Source: Ruminococcaceae bacterium UBA1865 (GTDB taxonomy: Bacteria > Bacillota > Clostridia > Oscillospirales > Acutalibacteraceae). From it: 5,937 nucleotides of DNA. The stretch lies in assembly GCA_002338255.1 (NCBI GenBank), contig DDHX01000051.1, positions 21,077 to 27,013 of the forward strand, written 5' to 3'. A model generated the notes under the pieces. The model made no database searches. It was not told the origin of the DNA and worked only from the letters and a program-made list of their open reading frames with translations. A program made the translations under genes and the position numbers. Each line of letters begins with the position of its first letter. Positions within the stretch are counted from its first letter, which is position 1. Below, piece after piece: positions 1 through 5,937 of this stretch.

Positions 1-2039
1 ATCTTAAACAGTCCGATTTTAGCGGTATTGTCGATATGAGTGCCGCCGCAGAATTCTCTGGAGAAATCAGCCACGGTAACAACGCGCACAATCTTTCCGT
101 ATTTTTCACCAAACAGTGCCATCGCACCGAGCTTTTTTGCCTCTTCAATCGGCATTTCACGGCATTCAACGGGAACACCGCGCAAAATAACCTGATTGAC
201 AAGCGTTTCTACCTTTTGCAGTTCTTCTTTGGTCATGGCAGAAAAATGAGTAAAGTCAAAGCGGACGCGCTTTTCGTTTACCAACTGGCCGGCCTGTTCT
301 ACATGGTCACCCAAAACCTTACGCAGCGAAGCTTGCAGTAAATGAGCAACCGTGTGGTTGCGCATGGTTGCAAGACGGTTTTCAGAATTGACGGTTGCCT
401 TAACCTCTTCGTTCACGCTGATTTGGCCGGCAGAGACAACTGAATGGTGCAGATAGTTTTTCGCATGATTTTTCGTCGTATCTTTTACATCAATAATGGC
501 ATCGTTGGATTCGATGGAACCGATATCACCGACCTGACCGCCGCTTTCCGCATAGAAAGTTGTTTTGTCAAGCACAAGAACGATTTCGTCCCCCGCAGTC
601 GCGGACTCGACGCGCTCGCCGTCCTTAATGATTGCAAGCACCTTTGCTGCAGTTTCAAATTGCTTGTAGCCGACAAATTCAGTTTCAGCAATTCCGTCAA
701 GAAGAGCTCGTTCACCTTCCCATGCATCGGCTCCCGCGTTCTTTCTTGCCGCTCTTGCGCGCTCGCGCTGCTCGAGCATTAAGCGCTTAAACTCATCCTC
801 ATCAACGGTCATACCGCGTTCAGCGACGATTTCCTTCGTTAAGTCAATCGGAAAACCGTAGGTATCATTGAGGCGGAATGCGTCAGCACCGGAGAACACG
901 GTTTTATCAGCACTGTCGATATAGGTATTTAGCAACTGTAATCCCTGATCAATGGTTTTAGCAAAGCTTTCCTCTTCCACCCCGATCAGTTTTGTAATCA
1001 TGGCGCGTTTTTCATCCAATTCAGGATATGCGTTTTTATTTTCATCAATCACTGTATTGGCAACCTCGGCTAAGAAGGTACGCTCAATACCGAGCAGACG
1101 GCCATGACGTGCGGCACGGCGCAGCAGACGGCGAAGCACGTAACCTCTGCCCTCATTGGACGGCATAACGCCGTCACCGATCATAAAGGTTGTACTGCGG
1201 ATATGGTCTGTGATAACACGTAAAGAAATATCTTTTTTCGGGTCGTCACCATATTTGATATCGGCAATGCGGCAGATGTGTTTCATGATATTTTGGACCG
1301 TATCGACGAGGAACAGGTTGTCCACACCCTGCAGGATACAGGCAAGGCGCTCAAGGCCCATACCTGTATCAATATTAGGATGCTCCATCAGCGGGTAATT
1401 TCCTTTGCCGTCGCTGTTGAACTGGGAAAACACAACGTTCCAGAATTCAGTGTAACGGTCGCAGTCGCAGCCCACACCGCAGGTTGGGGAACCGCAACCG
1501 TACTGCTCACCGCGGTCAAAATAAATCTCAGAGCAAGGGCCGCAGGGGCCGGAACCATGCTCCCAGAAATTATCCTCTTTGCCTAAACGCACGATATGTG
1601 ATGCGTCCACGCCGACTTCTTTTGTCCAAATTTCAAACGCTTCATCGTCATCGGTATAAATGGTTACCCAAAGCTTGTCAATCGGCATTTCGAGCACCTT
1701 GGTGCAAAATTCCCATGCCCATGCAGTTGCTTCATGCTTAAAGTAATCGCCGAACGAAAAGTTGCCGAGCATTTCAAAGTACGTTCCATGGCGCGCGGTA
1801 ATACCAACGCGCTCGATGTCCGGAGTACGGATGCATTTCTGGCAGGTGGTCACTCGTTTGCGCGGCGGAGTTACCTCTCCTGTAAAATACTTTTTCATTG
1901 GTGCCATACCGGAATTGATGAGCAAAAGGCTATTGTCATCTTTTGGTATTAATGAAAAGCTTTGCAGACGCAAATGCCCCTTTGACTCAAAATAAGATAA
2001 ATACTTTTCGCGCAGTTCGTTTAATCCTGTCCACTCCAT
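1..2039 (-). CDS. alaS: Alanyl-tRNA synthetase, 3' end truncated by window
   Basis: Cytosolic class II synthetase that activates alanine with ATP, charges tRNA-Ala, and hydrolyses mischarged Ser/Gly-tRNA-Ala. I translated the minus strand from the ATG at 2039 and found 679 codons open to the window edge with no stop or frameshift. The N-terminus begins [17 protein letters not shown]. The class II motif 2 region [18 protein letters not shown] covers residues 83-100, and motif 3 (GMGLERLA) starts at residue 226. A Cys-rich insert ([17 protein letters not shown]), typical of clostridial AlaRS, lies just before motif 3. The editing-domain metal ligands are present: HTVAH at 562-566 and CGGTH at 664-668, close to the E. 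coli H564/H568/C666/H670 numbering. About 200 C-terminal residues (end of editing domain and C-Ala oligomerisation domain) should lie beyond the left edge. The start is supported by GGAG 8 nt upstream (2048-2051). Expression is controlled by the upstream T-box leader. Identity is essentially certain. Confidence 0.98.
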   Translation of the reverse strand, partial: MEWTGLNELREKYLSYFESKGHLRLQSFSLIPKDDNSLLLINSGMAPMKKYFTGEVTPPRKRVTTCQKCIRTPDIERVGITARHGTYFEMLGNFSFGDYFKHEATAWAWEFCTKVLEMPIDKLWVTIYTDDDEAFEIWTKEVGVDASHIVRLGKEDNFWEHGSGPCGPCSEIYFDRGEQYGCGSPTCGVGCDCDRYTEFWNVVFSQFNSDGKGNYPLMEHPNIDTGMGLERLACILQGVDNLFLVDTVQNIMKHICRIADIKYGDDPKKDISLRVITDHIRSTTFMIGDGVMPSNEGRGYVLRRLLRRAARHGRLLGIERTFLAEVANTVIDENKNAYPELDEKRAMITKLIGVEEESFAKTIDQGLQLLNTYIDSADKTVFSGADAFRLNDTYGFPIDLTKEIVAERGMTVDEDEFKRLMLEQRERARAARKNAGADAWEGERALLDGIAETEFVGYKQFETAAKVLAIIKDGERVESATAGDEIVLVLDKTTFYAESGGQVGDIGSIESNDAIIDVKDTTKNHAKNYLHHSVVSAGQISVNEEVKATVNSENRLATMRNHTVAHLLQASLRKVLGDHVEQAGQLVNEKRVRFDFTHFSAMTKEELQKVETLVNQVILRGVPVECREMPIEEAKKLGAMALFGEKYGKIVRVVTVADFSREFCGGTHIDNTAKIGLFK

Positions 2040-2047
2040 TGTAATCG

Positions 2048-2051
2048 CTCC
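2048..2051 (-). promoter_or_regulatory. alaS ribosome binding site
   Basis: Minus-strand GGAG is followed by 8 nt and then the alaS ATG at 2039. It lies well downstream of the T-box terminator, so regulation appears to act on transcription rather than on this site. Confidence 0.75.
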
Positions 2052-2100
2052 ATTCTGCCTAAATCGGCAAATAATTGACCATTTATAAAACCCAAATTGC

Positions 2101-2142
2101 AAAAAAAATAGACTTCACCATCCACCATGGGACGGAGAAATC
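2101..2142 (-). terminator. Intrinsic terminator of the alaS T-box
   Basis: Read on the minus strand, GATTTC (2137-2142) pairs with GAAGTC (2111-2116) and CCGTCC (2130-2135) pairs with GGATGG (2118-2123). They are separated by a single U-U mismatch and close a 6-nt loop (2124-2129). Each 6-bp block contains one G-U wobble. The stem is followed by TATTTTTTTT (2101-2110). It uses the TCCGTCC segment that also forms the 3' side of the antiterminator, the classic T-box switch geometry. Confidence 0.88.
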
Positions 2143-2156
2143 CGTGGTACCACCCA
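2128..2156 (-). promoter_or_regulatory. T-box antiterminator with tRNA acceptor-binding bulge
   Basis: On the minus strand, helix A1 pairs TGGG (2153-2156) with CCCA (2128-2131). The conserved 7-nt bulge TGGTACC (2146-2152) follows. Helix A2 pairs ACGGA (2141-2145) with TCCGT (2132-2136) around a TTTC loop. The variable base of the TGGN motif is T, which would pair with an A discriminator base, as expected for tRNA-Ala ending in ACCA. The 3' half of this element is shared with the terminator stem, so the two folds exclude each other. Confidence 0.93.
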
Positions 2157-2392
2157 AATTGCGCTGACGCGCCGCTTGAAGCCCTTAACGCGGGAAACGC
2201 CGCGGCTCTTCGCCGCAGGGCTACGGGTTGGCTCAAGTGTTGGCGGATGCGAAAATCTTTCAGCTGTAGATTTCCTCTCTTTTGCAGCGCCCGGCACAAT
2301 TGTACCCTTTATCGCCTTTGCATTGTGTACCCAAATATCCTTGCGCGAAACAGGGCAAAAGATACTAAAATAACACATTTAATTTCCTTATA

Positions 2393-2421
2393 ATTATAAA
2401 CTCAAATAACAATCTTGTCAA
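2393..2421 (-). promoter_or_regulatory. Sigma-A promoter of alaS, perfect consensus
   Basis: On the minus strand TTGACA (2416-2421) is separated by exactly 17 nt from TATAAT (2393-2398). Both hexamers match the housekeeping consensus at all six positions. Transcription should start near 2386, about 25 nt before the closing helix of Stem I. The upstream side (around 2422-2445) is A/T-rich. Such a strong promoter fits a gene whose output is limited by attenuation in the leader. Confidence 0.92.
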
Positions 2422-2476
2422 TCTGTAGGGATAAATAATTAACTTACCGGTCTTTCATGAGATTACGGACTAACCA

Positions 2477-2506
2477 AGGAACAAGAACGACACTGCCCCT
2501 GTTCCT
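2477..2506. repeat. Inverted repeat after the PBP gene, possible terminator
   Basis: AGGAACA (2477-2483) and TGTTCCT (2500-2506) form a perfect 7-bp stem around a 16-nt loop. It starts 14 bp past the PBP stop codon and upstream of the alaS promoter, where a transcript end is expected. Neither strand has a T-run directly after it, so it is not a standard intrinsic terminator. It could be a weak or Rho-dependent terminator, an RNA 3'-end stabiliser, or an intergenic repeat. Confidence 0.4.
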
Positions 2507-2519
2507 GATTATCTCATAT

Positions 2520-4118
2520 TTATCCTATTCTGTCGTACAGTTCGTCGGCAATCTGCTTAAAAGCAGGGCCACAGGTAGCACCGCCCCCCGTGCCGTCCTC
2601 TGCAAACACCGTGATAACATACTTGGGGTTGTCATAAGGATAAAAGCCGGAAAACCACGATTCGACGGCCTCTGTACCATTGATGTACCGTCCGGTCTGT
2701 GCCGTCGCGGTTTTTGCACCCGCTTCACCTTTTGACGGTTTGCCTTTTTTACTTGTTCCGGTATCAATGGATTCTTTCATAAATTCCTGCAGCAGTTTTG
2801 CTGTTTCCTGCGTAATCACCGGTGTGCTTTTTTGCTGTGCAGCTCTTGCTGTGTAATTGAGGTTTTCGTCCACAAGTCCCTCATAAAGATAAGGCTGTGT
2901 ATATTTGCCATTGCTTGCAATGGCATTGACCATCCCCGCAATTTGCAACGGCGTTGCAGTCAGGTCACCCTGCCCAAACGAAAAATTAGCCAGCGCCCTT
3001 GGACTGCTCAGGCTTTTCAGTGTAGGCACATTTCCCTCAACAGATTTGATTCCGGGCGCAATTTCAAAAGAGCGCCCAAATCCCATACTCTGCGTCATGA
3101 GCAGGAACTGCGACTGCGGCACCATCTGCATAAGATTAACAAAATAGGTGTTACAGGAATGCGAAATTGCCGATTTCATCGTTTCGGTTCCATGTTTTTC
3201 GCCATTAAAGCAGTGAAAAATTCCGCCGGAAACATCGATAGACCCGGTGCAGGTATATTGTGTGTCGGGTGAAATTCCGTATTCCAGTGCCGCGGAAGCA
3301 GAAACAAGTTTAAACACGGAACCGACATTGTATGCCGACAAGCAACGGTTTACAAGCGGAGAGTCCGTCGATTGAAGCGCCTGAGCAACATTGTTCGGTG
3401 AAAAAGTCGGCAGACTGACAAGCGCGCGTATTTTACAGGTAGGCACCTCTGTTACAATCACCGCGGCTTTGGTTAGATATTTCTCCGCCGCCCGTTCAGC
3501 AATCTCCTGAATACTTTTATCAATAGTCAGCACAACGCCGCTATTCTTCAAATAAGACGTATCACTGATTTTTTTGTTTTCACCTGCAAGCACACGGTTG
3601 ACGGCATCCACTTTATAGGTGACGGAAATCTGCCCCTGATTTTTCGTGAGCTGTTGGTTAAATGTCTTTTCAATGCCCGCCGCGCCCACACCGGAGCCAT
3701 CAAGATATCCGATGATATTTGCCGCGGGCTGCTTATCGGAATAGCGTTTATCGATGGAAAATACATCTATTCCGCTCGAGGTGATGCTTTTCGGCAGCTT
3801 TAGAGAAAACGGTTTTCCCGCTGTCAGAGTTGGGTAAATACTCTCCATTTCTTTTTCGGGTAATATCTTGCTCAGTGCGGCGGCACCTTCGACACTTGGC
3901 GCGATGGCAGCTACATATTCCTTGTCTGCCCCGGTGAGGGCGCTTTTATTGCAATCGTAAATGGTTCCGCGCGTTTTTGCAACTGAAAGCTGATAGCTGC
4001 TTTGCCGGTCAGCGGTTTGTGCAAGCTGGGTTCCGTTTGAAATTGAAAAAACAGTTAAAATGCTTAGAAACATACAGAGCATAAACGCTCCAAAAAATAT
4101 CGCCGTTCTTTTTTCCAT
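2520..4118 (-). CDS. Class B penicillin-binding protein (D,D-transpeptidase), PBP2/SpoVD/PbpI-like
   Basis: A 532-residue membrane-anchored transpeptidase expected to cross-link peptidoglycan stem peptides outside the membrane. A short N-terminal cytoplasmic end and one membrane segment (about 6-27) lead into a dimerisation domain. That domain opens with TRGTIYD (49-55), the usual RGxIxD motif, and runs to about 195. The penicillin-binding domain has the nucleophile motif SVFK (S267-K270), SCN (321-323), and FGQG (381-384). The third motif reads KTATAQ (469-474) where KTG is usual. There is no PASTA domain; the protein is shorter than SpoVD (about 650) and nearer B. subtilis PbpI. C303 and C322 are 19 apart, like the redox cysteines recalled for SpoVD. 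I chose the ATG at 4118 over the one 30 codons upstream (4208), because it has GGGGGA 6 nt ahead and places the membrane segment at the N-terminus. It lies 108 bp after the U32 gene and is probably cotranscribed with it. A hairpin covers its ribosome binding site. The family is certain; the exact paralogue is not. Confidence 0.93.
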   Translation of the reverse strand: MEKRTAIFFGAFMLCMFLSILTVFSISNGTQLAQTADRQSSYQLSVAKTRGTIYDCNKSALTGADKEYVAAIAPSVEGAAALSKILPEKEMESIYPTLTAGKPFSLKLPKSITSSGIDVFSIDKRYSDKQPAANIIGYLDGSGVGAAGIEKTFNQQLTKNQGQISVTYKVDAVNRVLAGENKKISDTSYLKNSGVVLTIDKSIQEIAERAAEKYLTKAAVIVTEVPTCKIRALVSLPTFSPNNVAQALQSTDSPLVNRCLSAYNVGSVFKLVSASAALEYGISPDTQYTCTGSIDVSGGIFHCFNGEKHGTETMKSAISHSCNTYFVNLMQMVPQSQFLLMTQSMGFGRSFEIAPGIKSVEGNVPTLKSLSSPRALANFSFGQGDLTATPLQIAGMVNAIASNGKYTQPYLYEGLVDENLNYTARAAQQKSTPVITQETAKLLQEFMKESIDTGTSKKGKPSKGEAGAKTATAQTGRYINGTEAVESWFSGFYPYDNPKYVITVFAEDGTGGGATCGPAFKQIADELYDRIG

Positions 4119-4124
4119 AAAAAT

Positions 4125-4159
4125 TCCCCCGTATTGGGTATCATTCCCAATACAGAGGA
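4125..4159 (-). promoter_or_regulatory. Hairpin enclosing the PBP ribosome binding site
   Basis: On the minus strand TCCTCTGTATTGGG (4146-4159) pairs with CCCAATACGGGGGA (4125-4138) around the 7-nt loop AATGATA. This gives 14 continuous pairs, two of them G-U. The inner 8 bp are a perfect inverted repeat. The 3' arm ends in GGGGGA, the only plausible Shine-Dalgarno for the PBP start at 4118, so the fold would hide that site. The 5' arm carries a CCTC run resembling an anti-Shine-Dalgarno. The following ATTTTT runs into the start codon, so a weak attenuator is an alternative. A DNA operator built on GTATTGGG-N7-CCCAATAC is another. The pairing is seen; the function is inferred. Confidence 0.6.
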
Positions 4160-4226
4160 GGTTTAAACATTTAATCATAATCGTAAAGCATGGTAAGTTC
4201 TTTATCATTGTTGATATTCTTCAAGT

Positions 4227-5456
4227 TTAATTCTGTTCACGTTCCCTGCGTAAAATCGCGCCCTTTGCGATGGAATGATCGGTTTTTACAAACACAGTCA
4301 TCATGGCGTGAGGAGCTGTTTCAATCGGATTCCAGTCCTTGTCGTAAATATCATTTAATGCGACGGAATAGGGCTGATTCCCGGCTTCGAGCACATCGGC
4401 TGTGTCGCCCTTGAAAAAGCGATTGCGCTGGGAAAGTGTGGCAACGCCGTCAGCAAATTCCTCGCATATGGCAATCACATCGTAATCTCGCACATCCCCG
4501 CCGTTGGAGTACACCTGACCCGGCTCAGTGCCGAAATAAAAGCCAGTACTGTACTCACGGTGGCTGATTTTATTCAGTTCCTCCACAATCCACGGCGAAA
4601 CTTTTCCGTCCGGGTTTTGCAGGTACTCATCAATTGCACGCCGGTAGGCATTAGTAACAACGGCCACATAGTACGCAGATTTAGCTCTGCCCTCAATTTT
4701 CAAGCTATTTACGCCCGCTTTTACGAGCTCAGGAATATGTTCAATCATACACATATCTTTTGAGTTTAAAATATAAGAGCCGGACTGATCCTCTGAAATC
4801 GGCATATACTGACCCGGACGCTTTGATTCCACAAGTGCGTATTCCCAGCGACAGGGCTGGGCGCAGTCACCGCGGTTCGCGTCACGGCCGGTGAGGTAGC
4901 TGGATAACAGGCAGCGGCCTGAAAAGGAAACGCACATTGCGCCATGAACGAAAGCCTCGATTTCAAGCTCTTTCGGGGTTTTAGCGCGAATTTCAGTAAT
5001 TTCAGTGAGATTTAACTCGCGTGCAAGTACAACGCGTTTCACGCCCATGTTGTAAAGCTCATTGGCAGAAGCGAAATTTGCAATGCCGGCTTGTGTGGAC
5101 ATATGAATGTCTACATTCGGTGCATACTTCTTTGCCATTGCCATTACACCAAAATCGGCAATAATAAATGCATCGACGCCTGAATTCTGCGCAAATTGTA
5201 AAAATTCCGGCAGCCGCGCAAGCTCATCATTATGCGGAACCGTATTACAGGTCAAATACACCCGCACATTTTTACTGTGTGCGAACGCAACAGCCTTGCT
5301 AAGTTCATCCTGACTGAAGTTAGACGGTGAGGTTCTCATCCCGAACTCCTGACCGGCAAGATAGACTGCGTCGGCTCCAAAATTGATTGCAGTGTTGAGG
5401 CGCTCCATATCACCCACCGGCGAAAGCAGCTCAACGGATTTTGTAATGTCAGTCAA
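4227..5456 (-). CDS. Peptidase U32 family protein, TrhP/YrrO-like tRNA hydroxylation protein
   Basis: A 409-residue soluble U32-family protein. It opens with VELLSPVGD (8-16), the family's N-terminal ELLxPxG motif. The U32 signature EAFVHGAMCVSFSGRCLLS spans 167-185 and is followed by RGDCAQPCRW (195-204), giving the four clustered cysteines C175, C182, C198 and C202. SLKIEGRAKS (251-260) is another typical block. Although named for a collagenase, characterised members act in RNA modification: RlhA on 23S rRNA, and TrhP/YrrN/YrrO in 5-hydroxyuridine formation at tRNA position 34. Length and the mltG neighbour favour a YrrO-like role, but a peptidase function is not excluded. The start is TTG at 5456, chosen because GGAGG (5464-5468) lies 7 nt upstream; the first internal ATG is at codon 17, inside the conserved N-terminus. 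The gene begins 21 bp after the mltG stop, indicating an operon. Family certain, tRNA role inferred. Confidence 0.93.
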   Translation of the reverse strand: MTDITKSVELLSPVGDMERLNTAINFGADAVYLAGQEFGMRTSPSNFSQDELSKAVAFAHSKNVRVYLTCNTVPHNDELARLPEFLQFAQNSGVDAFIIADFGVMAMAKKYAPNVDIHMSTQAGIANFASANELYNMGVKRVVLARELNLTEITEIRAKTPKELEIEAFVHGAMCVSFSGRCLLSSYLTGRDANRGDCAQPCRWEYALVESKRPGQYMPISEDQSGSYILNSKDMCMIEHIPELVKAGVNSLKIEGRAKSAYYVAVVTNAYRRAIDEYLQNPDGKVSPWIVEELNKISHREYSTGFYFGTEPGQVYSNGGDVRDYDVIAICEEFADGVATLSQRNRFFKGDTADVLEAGNQPYSVALNDIYDKDWNPIETAPHAMMTVFVKTDHSIAKGAILRREREQN

Positions 5457-5463
5457 CTTATAT

Positions 5464-5468
5464 CCTCC
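5464..5468 (-). promoter_or_regulatory. Ribosome binding site deciding the TTG start of the U32 gene
   Basis: Minus-strand GGAGG stands 7 nt before TTG at 5454-5456, in the 21-bp gap after the mltG stop. No ATG or GTG in frame lies at a suitable distance, so this site fixes the TTG as the start. Confidence 0.85.
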
Positions 5469-5477
5469 AAAGTGAAA

Positions 5478-5937
5478 TTATTTCAACCCTGCCTTCACAA
5501 GGTTACGTTCGTGCTGTGCATTGGTTTCAGCGTAATATGCCTTCCCGTCCTTATCGTGAGCAAAATAATAGTACTTGGTACTCGCAGGGTGCAAAGCCGC
5601 GTCGATTGCCTCCAAGCCCGGGCTGCAAATCGGCCCAGCGGGCAGACCCTGAATGGTATAGGTGTCATACCTGCTTTTAAAGGTACCGACTATATCCGAT
5701 GGGACAGCCGCCTTTGTGCGGTACGGATAGTATGTGGTCGGGTCGGAACGCAGGCGCAGAAGGTCTCCCTTTCCGCCGCTGTTGAGACGGTTATAAAATA
5801 CAGATGAAACCATATACATATCCTCTTTATTCGCGGCCTCAGCCTGAATCATTGACGCTAAAGTCATAACCTGGTCAAGCGTCATGTTCTGAGCTGTAGC
5901 AGCGCTGCGAATCTGCTTTGTCAGTTTTGTACTGCAG
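5478..5937 (-). CDS. mltG: Endolytic murein transglycosylase MltG (YceG-like), C-terminal part
   Basis: Membrane-anchored lytic transglycosylase that cuts nascent glycan strands and so helps set their length. Only the last 152 codons are present: the reading frame is open from the window edge (first full codon at 5936), and the N-terminal membrane anchor and LysM-like part lie outside. The ATG at 5885 is internal, since the frame continues upstream through QIRSAATAQNMTLDQV without a stop. Visible YceG features in order are ASMIQAEA with the presumed catalytic Glu (codon 5838-5840), VFYNRL, the SDPTTYY block, GLPAGPICSPG, the tract ALHPASTKYYYFAHDKDGKAYY, and the terminal ETNAQHERNL resembling the family's TxxEHN ending. 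It is the upstream member of a probable operon with the U32 and PBP genes; the latter also acts on peptidoglycan. Intact at its C-terminus. Confidence 0.96.
   Translation of the reverse strand, partial: CSTKLTKQIRSAATAQNMTLDQVMTLASMIQAEAANKEDMYMVSSVFYNRLNSGGKGDLLRLRSDPTTYYPYRTKAAVPSDIVGTFKSRYDTYTIQGLPAGPICSPGLEAIDAALHPASTKYYYFAHDKDGKAYYAETNAQHERNLVKAGLK

Larger units (their letters stand above)
2091..2162 (-). repeat. 10-bp direct repeat bracketing the T-box switch
   Basis: GCAATTTGGG occurs exactly twice on the minus strand, at 2153-2162 and 2091-2100, with a 62-bp period. The first copy leads into the T-box bulge and supplies the 5' strand of antiterminator helix A1. The second directly follows the terminator T-run. 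It may be chance or the trace of a local duplication. Confidence 0.5.
2101..2386 (-). promoter_or_regulatory. T-box riboswitch leader of alaS
   Basis: This is the untranslated leader of alaS, from the predicted transcription start (about 2386) to the terminator U-tract (2101). T-box leaders bind the cognate tRNA: an anticodon-codon contact in Stem I selects it, and a free NCCA end stabilises the antiterminator so the downstream gene is read. Stem I is suggested by a perfect 7-bp closing helix CTTTTGC/GCAAAAG (2355-2361 with 2279-2285). Its distal arm contains CACAAT/ATTGTG. A GCT alanine codon at 2286-2288 sits just inside the closing helix on the 3' side, where a specifier is expected, but I could not settle the specifier by eye. 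A second hairpin, AGATTTC/GAAAATCT with one bulge (2251-2274), follows Stem I. A GC-rich structured stretch (2175-2237) follows that, with several competing stems, including GCGGC/GCCGC (2202-2216) and an outer CTTGA/TCAAG helix. The antiterminator and terminator are listed separately. The T-box call is very secure. Alanine specificity follows from the downstream gene and the bulge base. Confidence 0.93.

Noticed and set aside
1..2039. Possible frameshift or disruption in alaS
   Set aside because: Codon-by-codon reading from 2039 to 3 is continuous with all expected motifs. The gene is cut only by the window edge.
2021..2378. Minus-strand reading frames of 87 and 92 codons across the alaS leader
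   Set aside because: They run through the T-box stems and terminator, have no convincing ribosome binding site, and one overlaps the alaS start. They follow from the structured leader RNA.
2127..2393. Plus-strand reading frames opposite the T-box leader
   Set aside because: They are antisense to a well-defined riboswitch, lack recognisable protein motifs, and show no ribosome binding site.
2832..3272. 146-codon plus-strand reading frame inside the PBP gene
   Set aside because: It lies entirely opposite conserved transpeptidase motifs, and its translation resembles no family. It is a coding shadow.
4155..4170. Plus-strand GAGGAGG resembling a Shine-Dalgarno
   Set aside because: No start codon and open frame follow it; ATT TAA comes next. 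It is the complement of the hairpin's 5' arm.
4116..4208. Upstream ATG at 4208 as the PBP start
   Set aside because: It would add 30 residues ahead of the membrane segment, including the hairpin sequence. The ATG at 4118 has GGGGGA at proper spacing and gives a normal PBP N-terminus.
4160..4226. Possible separate promoter for the PBP gene, with TATGAT as a -10 box on the minus strand
   Set aside because: No acceptable -35 hexamer lies 16-18 nt upstream, so cotranscription with the U32 gene is simpler. A weak promoter cannot be excluded.

Overview
The window looks like a chromosomal segment of a low- to mid-GC Firmicute, most likely a Clostridia member of the Oscillospiraceae/Ruminococcaceae type. 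The reasons are a T-box riboswitch in front of alaS, a clostridial style of AlaRS (Cys-rich insert in the catalytic domain), strong Shine-Dalgarno sites, a TTG start behind GGAGG, and a local gene set recalling the B. subtilis alaS ... yrrL(mltG)-yrrN/yrrO ... yrrR(pbpI) neighbourhood. The placement is inferred from motifs and synteny, not from a database search.

All genes lie on the minus strand, so transcription runs from high to low coordinates. From the right edge: (1) the C-terminal 152 codons of mltG, a membrane-linked endolytic murein transglycosylase (5478-5937, N-terminus outside the window); (2) a U32-family protein with a TTG start (4227-5456), which resembles the tRNA 5-hydroxyuridine synthesis proteins TrhP/YrrO; (3) after a 108-bp gap holding a 14-bp hairpin over the ribosome binding site, a class B penicillin-binding transpeptidase (2520-4118); (4) a 480-bp intergenic stretch (2040-2519) with an inverted repeat after the PBP gene, a perfect-consensus sigma-A promoter, and a T-box leader with Stem I, antiterminator and intrinsic terminator; (5) alaS (1-2039), which runs off the left edge after 679 codons, inside the editing domain.

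mltG, the U32 gene and the PBP gene are probably one transcription unit. They combine cell-wall work (MltG cuts new glycan strands, the class B PBP cross-links peptides) with a translation-linked RNA modification enzyme. alaS is a separate unit whose transcription should rise when uncharged tRNA-Ala accumulates. I see no mobile element, CRISPR array, tRNA or rRNA gene, and no evidence of a wholly new system. The points most worth a second look are the hairpin that covers the PBP ribosome binding site, the PBP KTG motif changed to KTA, and a PBP cysteine pair spaced like the redox-active pair of SpoVD.
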